Assembly (NCBI GenBank): GCA_964510225.1 | Contig: CAZEAN010000039.1 | Location: 1 to 49,134, forward strand | Origin: CAZEAN01 sp964510225 | Lineage (GTDB): Bacteria > Planctomycetota > Planctomycetia > Isosphaerales > Isosphaeraceae | Reading direction: 5' to 3' | Length of the DNA: 49,134 bases | Shown: piece by piece, positions 16,207 through 25,007 of the stretch | Numbering within the stretch: the stretch's first letter is position 1 | Layout of the letters: the number at the start of each line of letters is the position of its first letter | Program-made: the position numbers and the translations under genes | The notes under the pieces: generated by a model | What the model was told of the DNA's origin: nothing | What the model saw: only the letters and a program-made list of their open reading frames with translations | Databases searched by the model: none

Positions 16207-18591
16207 TTACGAACTTTGGTTGTGGGAATCGCCGGTCATATGATCATCAAGCTCGATCGGAGACTCGTATGGTAACGTCTCCATTCCCCCGATCCCGATC
16301 ATCCCTCCTGCCTTTTCCTCCCCTTCTTTATCTCGAAGAATCGCCCCTAAACCGACGAGAATCAGTAGAACTACCGGGACTCCGAAAGCTCCCATCGCGA
16401 TCAAAGGATTTTCAGCCCATTCGGGCATTGGGATAACGCCGTTTGCTTCGGAATTGGCAGCCTGGTCCTCCACAGCCGACTCCGAAGCGAATTTGGCCGG
16501 GATGTTTAAACTGTCTTGTACGATCCTCGGTGAGAAGCTGATGAGGATTGTCACCAGTATTGCGGTGATTGTTCCACCCGCGATGTAGCCGCTTGCCATG
16601 AGAACTGCAGGACTACTGTCCGACTCTTCGGGTGGTGCTTTCTTGATCGTGTCCACGATCCAACGGACCATCCCACCGATAAAGATCGGTGCCGAGACCG
16701 AAAGTGGTAGATAGACACCGACCGCAAACGGTAGGGCTGGAACACCAGCAAGCTGCATTACAACGGCAATGAAAATTCCGAGAAGTACCAATCCCCAAGG
16801 GAGAGTGTTACCCATGATCCCGTCAATGATCGTAGCCATTAGTGTTGCTTTGGGCGCATTGTACTTCGTCACATCCCGACCATCGTCGGTCTGTGAGATC
16901 CGTCCGTTGATCGCAGGGTCTACGTAAACTGTTGTCAGGTCGCCTTCCTGGGCATCGGGTTTGACATAGTATTTTCCGCCTTGGATTCCACTGAGTCGCC
17001 AGACCTTGTACTCTTCACCTTCGTAAGTGGTCGTCTCGTCTAATGAGGCAGGGTCGACTGTAAGTTCTCGCTGATACTCTTCATTTTCGGTGGGAATGGA
17101 CCCGGCTTCGTTGAGGAGGAGGAGCGTTGCACCGATCGCAATCGCGGAGGTCAAGGCACCGACTAAAATCGCGAGCTGTTGGGACCTCGGAGTACCGCCG
17201 ACGAGGTGTCCGGTCTTAAGGTCTTGCGACGTTGTTCCTCCATTGGAGGCAGCAATACAAACAACTGCCGCAATGGAGAGTGCCGCGAACTGGTATTCCG
17301 GTCCGATCCATCCCCGGAGCACGAAAATTAGGCATGTTAGGAGAAGTGTCGCGACCGTCATCCCAGAGATCGGGTTCGATGACGATCCGATCTCGCCCGT
17401 TAGTCGCGAAGAAACCGTTACAAACAAGAATCCAAAGAGAACAACCAATACCCCCCCCACCGCGCGGCCGATCGTATCGGTGGGAATCAAGCTAGAAGCG
17501 GCAATTGCGGCGATCAGCCCGAGCGAGCCCAGCAAGACCACTGCCATTGGTAAGTCGCGTTCGGTTCTTGGACGTTGAGCACTCCCGACCGACTCAACGC
17601 CATTTTTTTGCTTGGACCCAAGATCGCGGAACGCTCCTCGAGCTGAACCGAATATCAACGGCAAGACTTGGAAGACACTGATCACTCCTCCCGTTGCGAC
17701 TGCACCCGCACCGACATAAAGTACGTAAGTTCCTTGGATTTCGGCGGGGGCCATTGCCGCGATCGGGACAGTACCAGGAGCCACCGGATCAGTCGCACTC
17801 GCTCCAAAAGTCGCGATCACTGGCGTCAGGACCAGCGCCGACAAGACCCCACCGGCCACCATAATGCTCGAAACTCTGGGACCGATGATATAGCCGACAC
17901 CCAATAGAACGGGCGAGACCTCACAGGAAGCGACCGCACCGGTGAACCCTCGGATTGCACGGCTCGGAATATCGACCCAGAGTTTCATTCCCTGCATCAA
18001 GAACTGATAGATTGCGGCGACCCCGAAGCCTGCAAAGACCGTTTTGGCGCTTGTTCCACCACGTTCGCCGACGATCAAGACCTTGGCGCAAGCCGTACCT
18101 TCCGGATACTTCAGCTCTCGGTGTTTCCGGACAATAAACGCACGGCGGAGAGGGATCATCATTAAGATCCCAAGTAATCCGCCGAGTCCTGCGACGAGCA
18201 TGACATGGGCGAGTTCCATGTCATATCCGAGAATCATCAAGGCTGGCATCGTGACACCGACGCCGAATGCAATCGACTCTCCTGCCGATCCTGCTGTCTG
18301 AGTGACGTTGTTCTCGAGAATTGTCGCCGTCCGAGTCTTAAAGACCTTCGAGAAGGCCCGGAAGAGCGTAATCGAGAGCACCGCCACTGGAATCGAGGCC
18401 GAGACGGTCATCCCGACTCGGAGCACGAGGTAGAGCGAGGAAGCGCCGAAAACTATACCGAGGATTGCTCCGACTAACACCGCTGACCAGGTGAATTCGG
18501 GAATCGACTGTTCGGCGGCGATGTAGGGTTTAACTTCTGATCCAGGTTCGGAAGCATTTTCGACTTCCACTGGTTCTTGCGAGAGGGCCAT
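16207..18591 (-). CDS. OPT family oligopeptide/metal-chelate transporter
   Basis: The product is 794 residues with about 14 or more membrane segments. I chose ATG 18591 (MALSQEPVEVEN) because GGGAGAA lies eight bases upstream; the frame is open to 18747, but the added stretch is not conserved-looking. Family signatures include an opening helix EFTWSAVLVGAILGIVFGAS, NNVTQTAGSAGESIAFGVG, RRAFIVRKHRELKYPEGTAC and later ASNGGTTSQDLKTGHLVGGT. The OPT superfamily moves small peptides or metal-siderophore complexes across the inner membrane. A soluble loop (about residues 500-590) with beta-rich sequence interrupts the helices. It is followed by the P460-multiheme gene and preceded by a small anchored protein, all on the same strand. 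Confidence 0.93.
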   Translation of the reverse strand: MALSQEPVEVENASEPGSEVKPYIAAEQSIPEFTWSAVLVGAILGIVFGASSLYLVLRVGMTVSASIPVAVLSITLFRAFSKVFKTRTATILENNVTQTAGSAGESIAFGVGVTMPALMILGYDMELAHVMLVAGLGGLLGILMMIPLRRAFIVRKHRELKYPEGTACAKVLIVGERGGTSAKTVFAGFGVAAIYQFLMQGMKLWVDIPSRAIRGFTGAVASCEVSPVLLGVGYIIGPRVSSIMVAGGVLSALVLTPVIATFGASATDPVAPGTVPIAAMAPAEIQGTYVLYVGAGAVATGGVISVFQVLPLIFGSARGAFRDLGSKQKNGVESVGSAQRPRTERDLPMAVVLLGSLGLIAAIAASSLIPTDTIGRAVGGVLVVLFGFLFVTVSSRLTGEIGSSSNPISGMTVATLLLTCLIFVLRGWIGPEYQFAALSIAAVVCIAASNGGTTSQDLKTGHLVGGTPRSQQLAILVGALTSAIAIGATLLLLNEAGSIPTENEEYQRELTVDPASLDETTTYEGEEYKVWRLSGIQGGKYYVKPDAQEGDLTTVYVDPAINGRISQTDDGRDVTKYNAPKATLMATIIDGIMGNTLPWGLVLLGIFIAVVMQLAGVPALPFAVGVYLPLSVSAPIFIGGMVRWIVDTIKKAPPEESDSSPAVLMASGYIAGGTITAILVTILISFSPRIVQDSLNIPAKFASESAVEDQAANSEANGVIPMPEWAENPLIAMGAFGVPVVLLILVGLGAILRDKEGEEKAGGMIGIGGMETLPYESPIELDDHMTGDSHNQSS

Positions 18592-18795
18592 CGTTGCGGT
18601 TCTCCCGATCGAGTCGCGCTGGGTTGAGATGAAGAAGATCGGTCCAGTCGCATCGGGAGAGGAGGATTCCGGGAGCGACGCGGGACCATGATGATTATCG
18701 CCCAGCGTATCGACAATGACCGAGATCGCAAGGGTTCCGAGCTTCAATGCACGGAACCGTTGAACGCCGATTCGGCTGTTTCGCGGAATGGAGCG

Positions 18796-19155
18796 TCAGT
18801 TGCCCAACAAGCGTGACAAGAATCCATGGGGCTCACCAGACATCAGTACAATTAATACCACGGTAGCCAGTCCAAGAACCGCTGTGAACTGGGCCCGCCC
18901 GTTCGAGTGACGTAACCGACACTCGACGCGCCTGAGGTCTGACTTCAGAGCCACAATTTCACGTTCTAAGGAATCAAAGCGCTCAGCGACAAGACCGTGT
19001 GGCATCTGATGGGTCTGAGGCTCTGAGCCACCATCGGAGGGGCCTTGGATCAATTGCAAGGCACTATCCCAACGCCGCTTCCGATCGTGTTGGACCATCC
19101 GGTGAACCCGATCGAATAAATCGGAGCCATTGGGTTTTCGATTGCGCTCATCCAT
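18796..19155 (-). CDS. Small tail-anchored coiled-coil protein, unknown function
   Basis: A 119-residue protein, very rich in Arg/Lys/Glu/Asp in its first 60 residues. It then has a heptad-like stretch (ERFDSLEREIVALKSDLRRV), suggesting a short coiled coil, and one hydrophobic segment near the C-terminus (AVLGLATVVLIVLMS). That layout predicts a cytoplasmic head with a C-terminal membrane anchor. GGGGGA precedes the ATG. The gene lies 117 bp downstream of the kinase-TPR gene on the same strand, so a role in the kinase's pathway is possible but unproven. No family recognised. Confidence 0.6.
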   Translation of the reverse strand: MDERNRKPNGSDLFDRVHRMVQHDRKRRWDSALQLIQGPSDGGSEPQTHQMPHGLVAERFDSLEREIVALKSDLRRVECRLRHSNGRAQFTAVLGLATVVLIVLMSGEPHGFLSRLLGN

Positions 19156-19272
19156 TCATGTGTCCCCCGAAATCGCTCAATCTGCGTCGAATGCCCAATT
19201 GACGTCAACGGATCACAGTTGAACTCTAGCTCGATTTTCCCTTCGAGTATTCGGAGATTTCGATCGGTTACC

Positions 19273-21975
19273 TCATGAAGTTGTTCTTTGAGTCGTTTTT
19301 TCGGAGTCGCCCCGAGGTTTTTCGTCACGACTAGCCCGAATCGAGGCAAGCCAACCCGCACAAGATAGGGGGAGTCTGTTCTGTTCTTGGAGCGCACTCA
19401 GAAGGCTAAGGGCAGCATCGAGCCAGCCTGTCGCGTCTTCCGGATTTCCAAGTGAACGGCTGATGTCACTTAGCCGCTGAGCGATCCGCGCAGCATCGAG
19501 TTGCGCTTGCGTGTCGTCGGGATTAGTTTCTGCAATCGGTGTGATGAGCTGAAACGCCTCCAGTGCTGCTTCTCTGGCGTCCGAGAGTCTGCCGATTTGC
19601 CAATCGAGCGATCCCCGTTTGTTCAGAGCGATTGCCAGACCTCGGCGTGCTCGGGCACTCTCTGGTTCCGCTTGATTCAAGTCCCGCGCAAGTCCCAACG
19701 CAGCGTCATAATGACAACGGGCCGATTCGAGGTCTCCCGCTAAGCGATCAGCATCGCCAAGTCGGGTCAAGCAAATCGCGAGATCTCTCCGGATCTCGAC
19801 ATCCTTGGGGTCGGCGGCCCCTAGACCTTCGAAAAGAGTCATCGCTCGACGGAGAGCATTACGAGCAGGCTCTAGATTCTTGGTCAGACGTTCGACTTCG
19901 CCGAGTTTGTTTAAAGCAATCGCCAAGCCGCGTTGAGCCCCGTAGTCTCTCGGGGCTTGCGATGCCAATGATTCCGCAGCGTCGAGCGCCCCGAGAAATC
20001 GTTGGCGAGCTGCCTCGAAGTCGCCGGCTTGTCGTTCCAGATCTCCGAGCTTGTCCAGAGCCATCGCAACGGTCCGAATGGACTCCGCATCATGAGGATC
20101 CGATTCCCTAAGCTTCGAAGCGATTTCGAAGGCACACTCGTGGTCCCTCCTCGCTTCGTCAAGGTTGCCTGATTGCCTCGCGAGGTCTCCCCGCTTGCCA
20201 TAGGCAATTGCGACACCCCGACTCGAACGGGGAATCTCTGGTTCAAGCGATGCGAATCGATGCGATGCTTCCAAGCCTTGATCATAGTAAGTCCGGGCTT
20301 CGTTAAACGATCCGAGGCGTTTGGCGATGTCCCCAAGTCTCCCTAACGCAATAGAAAACCCTCGGTAATCACCCGATTCGGCGTCATCGGATTCAACCAA
20401 GGCCCGGAAGGCATCGAGCGATCGCTCAAAATGAGCCTTGGCTCTGGTGGACTTCCCAGTTTGTAACGCGATCTCGCCGAGTCGTCGGTGAGCTTCAGCG
20501 AGGGCCCGATCAACCCTTGACGACTGCTCGCGTTCGGCGTGGGCGACGAGTTTCTCAAGACCAGAGACCGCGGTACCGAGCAATTCCTCCCGAACTTCTC
20601 TGGCCGCAGGGAGGCTTCCTAGTCGCTCCTGAACCGTCGTGACCAAGGTCCCGTAAGTGTCGAGCGCGTTGTTAAAGAGGGCACGTACCGTCCGGGCTCG
20701 TTCCTCGGCGAGCCATTCATCGAGCGCTTCGGCGAAGGCCCGAGCAGTCGGATAACGTCGTTTGGGGTCCGCTTCAACGGCTCTCAGACAAATCCGTTCT
20801 AAATCCGGGTCGACACCAGATCGTCGGGTACTCGGAGCCTTGATCTCTGCATGAATTGCACGGTGAAGTGCAACAATTGGTCCACCTTCCCCGGAGATCG
20901 GCGGTTCATTCACCAGCATACAGTAAAGCGTGGCACCGAGGCCGAACACATCACTTCGGAGACCGATTTGTTCCTGATCTCCCTTCGCTTGCTCGGGGCT
21001 CATGTAGCCGATCGTCCCTTGGATCTGGCCAGCACTGGTCTCTTGAGGTCCAAGAGAACCGATCGATTCTGAGATGATCGGAGTGATTCGCACCAATGTC
21101 GTCGTGACATCTGTCTCAGGATCATCGAGTTCGGCGCGCGGGTTTTCCTGCGCATCAACCGAGGAACCTGAGAGCGTTCCTCGAGCTGCTACAGAGGTCG
21201 ATTCTGAGGAGCCTGAATAGCCGAGTTGCTTCGCGAGCCCCCAATCTACCACCAACGTCTCACCAAACGGTCCTAACATGATGTTTTCAGGCTTTAGATC
21301 GCGATGAAGGATCCCCCGGCTATGGGCGTACTCAACGGCGAGTGACGCTTGTGCAAGTCGACCAACTAACCCTCGAAGGACCCTTGGCGGGATGGATCCA
21401 TGGTCACCCTCGATCTCGGTAAAAGCCGAGTCAATTGCCTCGCGAAGACTCACGCCGCGAACCAACCGCATCGCATAATAGGGACTATCGTTGGGAAATC
21501 GACCGCGACCGTAAACCGGGATTATGCCAGGATGTTCTAACGTTCCCGTGATCGTCCCTTCCCGGTCGAACCGCGCCCTACTCTCAGGGTCGTTAACGCG
21601 GTTCATTTTAATCTGCTTAAGGGCGACTTCACGATCAAGTTCGGTGTCATAAGCACGATAGACGGTCCCGACGCCTCCTTCAGCATGGACACTGAGTACT
21701 TGAAACCGCGATGAGGGAGGCGTATCCGGTCCGATAAAAGGATCTGCTTGGTCAGCCGTCGCTCCGGATCGCAGTGAGTGGCCAGGATCATGGAAAGGGG
21801 TTTCTCGTGCAGCAGGGTCTCTCTCCGACCCAGTAGTGGTGTCGGGAGGTGACGGCTGCGCAACGACCCGTTGATGGAGAATCTGCTCCAATGATTGGCG
21901 ATCAATTCGCCCCGCTTTGTAATCCTCGATCGAGCTGAGGACTGCCTGAATCGTCTCCTCGCGATTTGCTCCCAT
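19273..21975 (-). CDS. Ser/Thr protein kinase with C-terminal TPR-like repeats
   Basis: Start ATG 21975 (MGANREETIQAVLSS) has GAGG at good spacing; a longer form from ATG 22023 is possible but its AGGA is only two bases away. Length is 900 residues. The kinase domain covers about residues 90-430: EGGVGTVYRAYD, REVALKQIK, HRDLKPENIML, VVDWGLAKQ (DWG for DFG, seen in many planctomycete kinases) and GTIGYMSPEQA. About 70 Ser/Thr-rich residues are inserted between DWG and the GT-Y-SPE segment. From about residue 490 to 860 come six or seven tandem TPR-like units with a period near 52 residues, each carrying a version of AIALNKLGEVERLTKNLEPA. No membrane segment. Probably a cytoplasmic signalling or scaffold kinase; partners unknown. 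Confidence 0.92.
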   Translation of the reverse strand: MGANREETIQAVLSSIEDYKAGRIDRQSLEQILHQRVVAQPSPPDTTTGSERDPAARETPFHDPGHSLRSGATADQADPFIGPDTPPSSRFQVLSVHAEGGVGTVYRAYDTELDREVALKQIKMNRVNDPESRARFDREGTITGTLEHPGIIPVYGRGRFPNDSPYYAMRLVRGVSLREAIDSAFTEIEGDHGSIPPRVLRGLVGRLAQASLAVEYAHSRGILHRDLKPENIMLGPFGETLVVDWGLAKQLGYSGSSESTSVAARGTLSGSSVDAQENPRAELDDPETDVTTTLVRITPIISESIGSLGPQETSAGQIQGTIGYMSPEQAKGDQEQIGLRSDVFGLGATLYCMLVNEPPISGEGGPIVALHRAIHAEIKAPSTRRSGVDPDLERICLRAVEADPKRRYPTARAFAEALDEWLAEERARTVRALFNNALDTYGTLVTTVQERLGSLPAAREVREELLGTAVSGLEKLVAHAEREQSSRVDRALAEAHRRLGEIALQTGKSTRAKAHFERSLDAFRALVESDDAESGDYRGFSIALGRLGDIAKRLGSFNEARTYYDQGLEASHRFASLEPEIPRSSRGVAIAYGKRGDLARQSGNLDEARRDHECAFEIASKLRESDPHDAESIRTVAMALDKLGDLERQAGDFEAARQRFLGALDAAESLASQAPRDYGAQRGLAIALNKLGEVERLTKNLEPARNALRRAMTLFEGLGAADPKDVEIRRDLAICLTRLGDADRLAGDLESARCHYDAALGLARDLNQAEPESARARRGLAIALNKRGSLDWQIGRLSDAREAALEAFQLITPIAETNPDDTQAQLDAARIAQRLSDISRSLGNPEDATGWLDAALSLLSALQEQNRLPLSCAGWLASIRASRDEKPRGDSEKTTQRTTS

Positions 21976-22097
21976 CAACGAATGCCTCGAAGCAGGTCCG
22001 ATGTGCAACGTTATCTTCAACATCGTCCTTTAGACGATTCAAAACTACAGAGCGCTGCACTCGGGATGCTCAAAACGTCACCAGGGTCAACAACGAA

Positions 22098-23525
22098 CTA
22101 AAAATGGTCTGGGTAGCGCTGTTGCAGTGCCGTGCTGAGAGCGTCCAACTTTTGTTGGGCCGCGACTGCAACGAGGGCATCAAGGTGTTCCGCTTCCGTA
22201 GTACCAGCAACGGCACCGGACCGATGAACGTCGAGTGCTTGACGCATGGCCTCCGCACCGAGACGAGGGTCTGCCTCGCCACGTTCGTTCTTGATCGAAT
22301 TGATGGCCGAGCCGGCAAGGAAGAGGACGTTTTCTGTAATCCCTTGTTGGTCGACATCGGCAAGATTCAGGATGATATTGCCTTGATCGAGTCCTCCAGC
22401 ACGGGCGATCATCGTCGGCTTGATGCCTCCCGGAAGCGGTTCGGAAAGAGCTGCTTCTGATGCAACCCACTCTTCGCCAAACGGTCTCAAGAACGGCGTC
22501 CCCGGCTTTAGGGGTGCGGTCTGTCGGAAATCGATTCCGTCGAGTCGTGCGAAGAGGTCAATCACTTCACGCCAGATCGCCCGCGTCCTTGAGCCGATTC
22601 CAGCGTTGTGGCCGTAGAGTGCCGGAGGTCGTTCCAGATGTCTCGTTGCCTCGCGGATCATCCGGACGGTCCCACCCGCGTAGGTCTCACTAAACATTAC
22701 ACCGGTTGCGCCAGCTTCCAAGACAGCGTGTAAGGTGTCGAGGATCTCGTTCGGGGCCCCAGTGATGTGCGGCGCAAAGAGCAGCCCAAGACCATTACGT
22801 TGTTCCTTGGCACGTTCGATAGCTTCTAACGCACGACGTGTGCGGTCAGCGACGGGAGAATAATCAAGGTTCGGATAGAGATCTTCATCTTCTTTGACAA
22901 ACATAAAGAGGTCACACGCGGCGACCTCTGCGACAATCCTCCCGACATCATCAGCCGTAATCCCCGCGGTTGGCTTCAGGATGGTCCCAAACGCGGGACG
23001 ACCATCGTCGAAGCCCGTCATCGTGCGGAGGCCATGAGGGCCGTGTGCCGGGCCTGGAAACTTTGCAAGAATGCGGTCAGGGATCTGCACCTGGAGCAGT
23101 CGCGAATCCTGATTCTCGAAGAGATCGAAGACCACTGCACCTGCGACTGTATGTAGAATATCCGTTGTGGTGAGATGGCCATCAGGCTGAAGCATCATCT
23201 TGAGCGGGAACGCAACGTGGAGGATACCAATCTTCCCCGTGCTGTCGAATGGATCGACCCCTGCAGCCTTGGCGGTACAGAGTGCGAGCAATGAGCCTTC
23301 AGGTGGATTCTTGATCCCGCTAGTGGCATGATAGGCGATTTCAGCAACCGCCTTTTCTAATGTCATCGACCGAAAGTAGAAGAAATAGGAAGCCACAATG
23401 TGGTCGTCCATCTGTGGAGGAGGACTCGCGTCCAGCCGTTCCTGCACGACATCACGAAGCGCAGTTTCACGCGCATCGAGATCAAGCCGAAGTGATTCAA
23501 GAGTTTCCGAACTGATTGGTTTCAT
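22098..23525 (-). CDS. RuBisCO-like protein (form IV type), unknown substrate
   Basis: The product is 475 residues with the RuBisCO large-subunit fold. Conserved parts: the N-terminal region with DDHIVASYFFYF; AFGTILKPTAGIT (180-190), in which the first Lys of the KPKLG motif is kept and the second is replaced; and FVKEDED (209-215), in which the carbamylated Lys and its Asp/Glu metal ligands are kept as Lys211, Asp213 and Glu214. GHNAG (305-309) replaces HRAMH. GGIKP and AGGLDQGN stand in the phosphate-binding glycine positions. The loop-6 Lys of true RuBisCO is not evident, so carbon fixation is unlikely. Characterised relatives act as enolases, isomerases or decarboxylases on sugar phosphates, in methionine salvage or apionate catabolism; which applies here is unknown. 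The gene follows an SMP-30-type lactonase gene by 128 bp. Confidence 0.92.
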   Translation of the reverse strand: MKPISSETLESLRLDLDARETALRDVVQERLDASPPPQMDDHIVASYFFYFRSMTLEKAVAEIAYHATSGIKNPPEGSLLALCTAKAAGVDPFDSTGKIGILHVAFPLKMMLQPDGHLTTTDILHTVAGAVVFDLFENQDSRLLQVQIPDRILAKFPGPAHGPHGLRTMTGFDDGRPAFGTILKPTAGITADDVGRIVAEVAACDLFMFVKEDEDLYPNLDYSPVADRTRRALEAIERAKEQRNGLGLLFAPHITGAPNEILDTLHAVLEAGATGVMFSETYAGGTVRMIREATRHLERPPALYGHNAGIGSRTRAIWREVIDLFARLDGIDFRQTAPLKPGTPFLRPFGEEWVASEAALSEPLPGGIKPTMIARAGGLDQGNIILNLADVDQQGITENVLFLAGSAINSIKNERGEADPRLGAEAMRQALDVHRSGAVAGTTEAEHLDALVAVAAQQKLDALSTALQQRYPDHF

Positions 23526-23653
23526 GGGAAGATCGTGTTGGGCTCGATTGTCAATAAGTAAGGGGCCTACAACATCAGTAATGCTTCGGGGACTGTCGAG
23601 AGCATTCTCGAAGCGGATCCCCGAAGATTGAATACCAGTGTTCGATCTCGGGG

Positions 23654-24733
23654 TCAGTCTTTTGTCACGCCCCGTGTCAGCGTCTTGATCCGGCAGAAGT
23701 GCATATCGGCGGTAACGAAGAGAGTTGTGTTGTCGGCTCCGCCAAATGTGCAGTTCGCCGTTGCCTCACCAGTGAGAATGGTTCCTAAATGGGTTCCATC
23801 GGGCCTAAAGACAAGAACACCACCTGGTCCTGTGGCGAAGAGATTACCGTTGACGTCAACAGTCATACCGTCAGGAAGCCCTTTCTTGACCCCCACCATC
23901 TCAGTGACATCTGCAAAGACCTTACCCTCGCCGAGGCTGCCATCATCCATCAGGGGAAAAGCCATCCAGATGGCACGTTCGGGGTCGGAGTTCGCCACAT
24001 AGAGGATCGATTCATCCGGTGAGAAAGCAATCCCGTTCGGACGACTCATCACCTTCGTGAGTAGGGTGAGTGTTCCATCCTCTTCAAGTCGGTACACGCC
24101 TTGAAAATCAAGCTCCTTAGCAGGGTCTTCCATCCGCTGCGGTAACCCGTACGGGGGATCAGTGAAGTACAAGGATCCATCTGACTTGAAGGCAAGATCA
24201 TTCGGACTATTCAATCTCTTACCGTTGTACGATGACGCAAGTGTCATGAAAGCGCCATCTGTCTTCAGTCGTGCTACACGACGATCGCCGTGTTGGCACA
24301 AAGTGAGGTTACCCTCACGATCGAACATCAAGCCGTTGGATCCAGGTTCGATCCCCGTAAACGCAGACTCCCCAGTGTAGCCACTCGGTCGAAGGAACGG
24401 GCGAATGCCTCCCATTTCGCTCCACTGTAATACTGTGTTGTTTGGAATATCTGAAAACAGGACTGACGATTCTTCTGGCCACCAGACTGGTCCTTCGGAC
24501 CACTCGAAGCCCGATCCAAGAATTTCCAGTTCTTCACCTTCAGCGATCAACTCATTGAATTGAGGATCGTGTACTTCAATCGTCCCGAGTGTTGCCGCTG
24601 CTGGGGCAAAAGCCGAGGACACCTCTTCTTGCCCCACGGCTTTGATCGGTAAGTGTCCGATCCCAGAGATCAAGATGGCCAAGGCGACTGTAGGAGTCGA
24701 AGCACTGAACCAATGAGTAAAGAATGAATTCAT
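23654..24733 (-). CDS. Exported SMP-30/gluconolactonase family protein
   Basis: The product is 359 residues. I chose ATG 24733 (MNSFFTHWFSAS) because GGGGA lies nine bases upstream and the N-terminus then reads as a signal peptide. The rest is a six-bladed beta-propeller typical of the SMP-30/gluconolactonase/LRE family: GFEWSEGPVWWPEESSVLFS, IEPGSNGLMFDREGNLTLCQ, LNSPNDLAFKSDGSLYFTDP-PYG, MSRPNGIAFSPDESILYVAN and KGLPDGMTVDVNGNLFATGP. The Glu of SEGP, Asn of SPND and Asp of LPDG are the expected calcium ligands. Such enzymes hydrolyse sugar lactones; this one should act in the periplasm. It is first in a minus-strand run and divergent from the M24 peptidase gene. Confidence 0.93.
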   Translation of the reverse strand: MNSFFTHWFSASTPTVALAILISGIGHLPIKAVGQEEVSSAFAPAAATLGTIEVHDPQFNELIAEGEELEILGSGFEWSEGPVWWPEESSVLFSDIPNNTVLQWSEMGGIRPFLRPSGYTGESAFTGIEPGSNGLMFDREGNLTLCQHGDRRVARLKTDGAFMTLASSYNGKRLNSPNDLAFKSDGSLYFTDPPYGLPQRMEDPAKELDFQGVYRLEEDGTLTLLTKVMSRPNGIAFSPDESILYVANSDPERAIWMAFPLMDDGSLGEGKVFADVTEMVGVKKGLPDGMTVDVNGNLFATGPGGVLVFRPDGTHLGTILTGEATANCTFGGADNTTLFVTADMHFCRIKTLTRGVTKD

Positions 24734-25007
24734 GGCTGTGTCCCCAGAAGAAGAGGAGTTTCTGACTGCTTGATCGATCGTCAAGGGATCGGGGAAGCAG
24801 GGAACCTCAAGATTTCCTGCGTCGCTTGACCATAGCTTAAGCCCTTGCGGGGGGCAATGGTCCCTCGTATCGAGATCCTCTGCGTAAAGCCTTGCTTGAA
24901 TCGAACGGATGATTCCGAGTGTTCCGCCTGATGGCACGTCCAGGGATTCGAGGTTAGTCTCAACTGATCTCATCCGTGAAACAATTCAGGGACAAGGAGC
25001 CCCATTA

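Noticed and set aside
22098..23525. A true, carbon-fixing RuBisCO large subunit
   Set aside because: The HRAMH segment, the second Lys of KPKLG and the loop-6 Lys are altered or absent, and no small subunit or phosphoribulokinase gene is present.
24345..24365. A GGTTCGATCCC stretch resembling a tRNA T-arm
   Set aside because: It lies inside the SMP-30 coding sequence and no acceptor, D or anticodon stems surround it.
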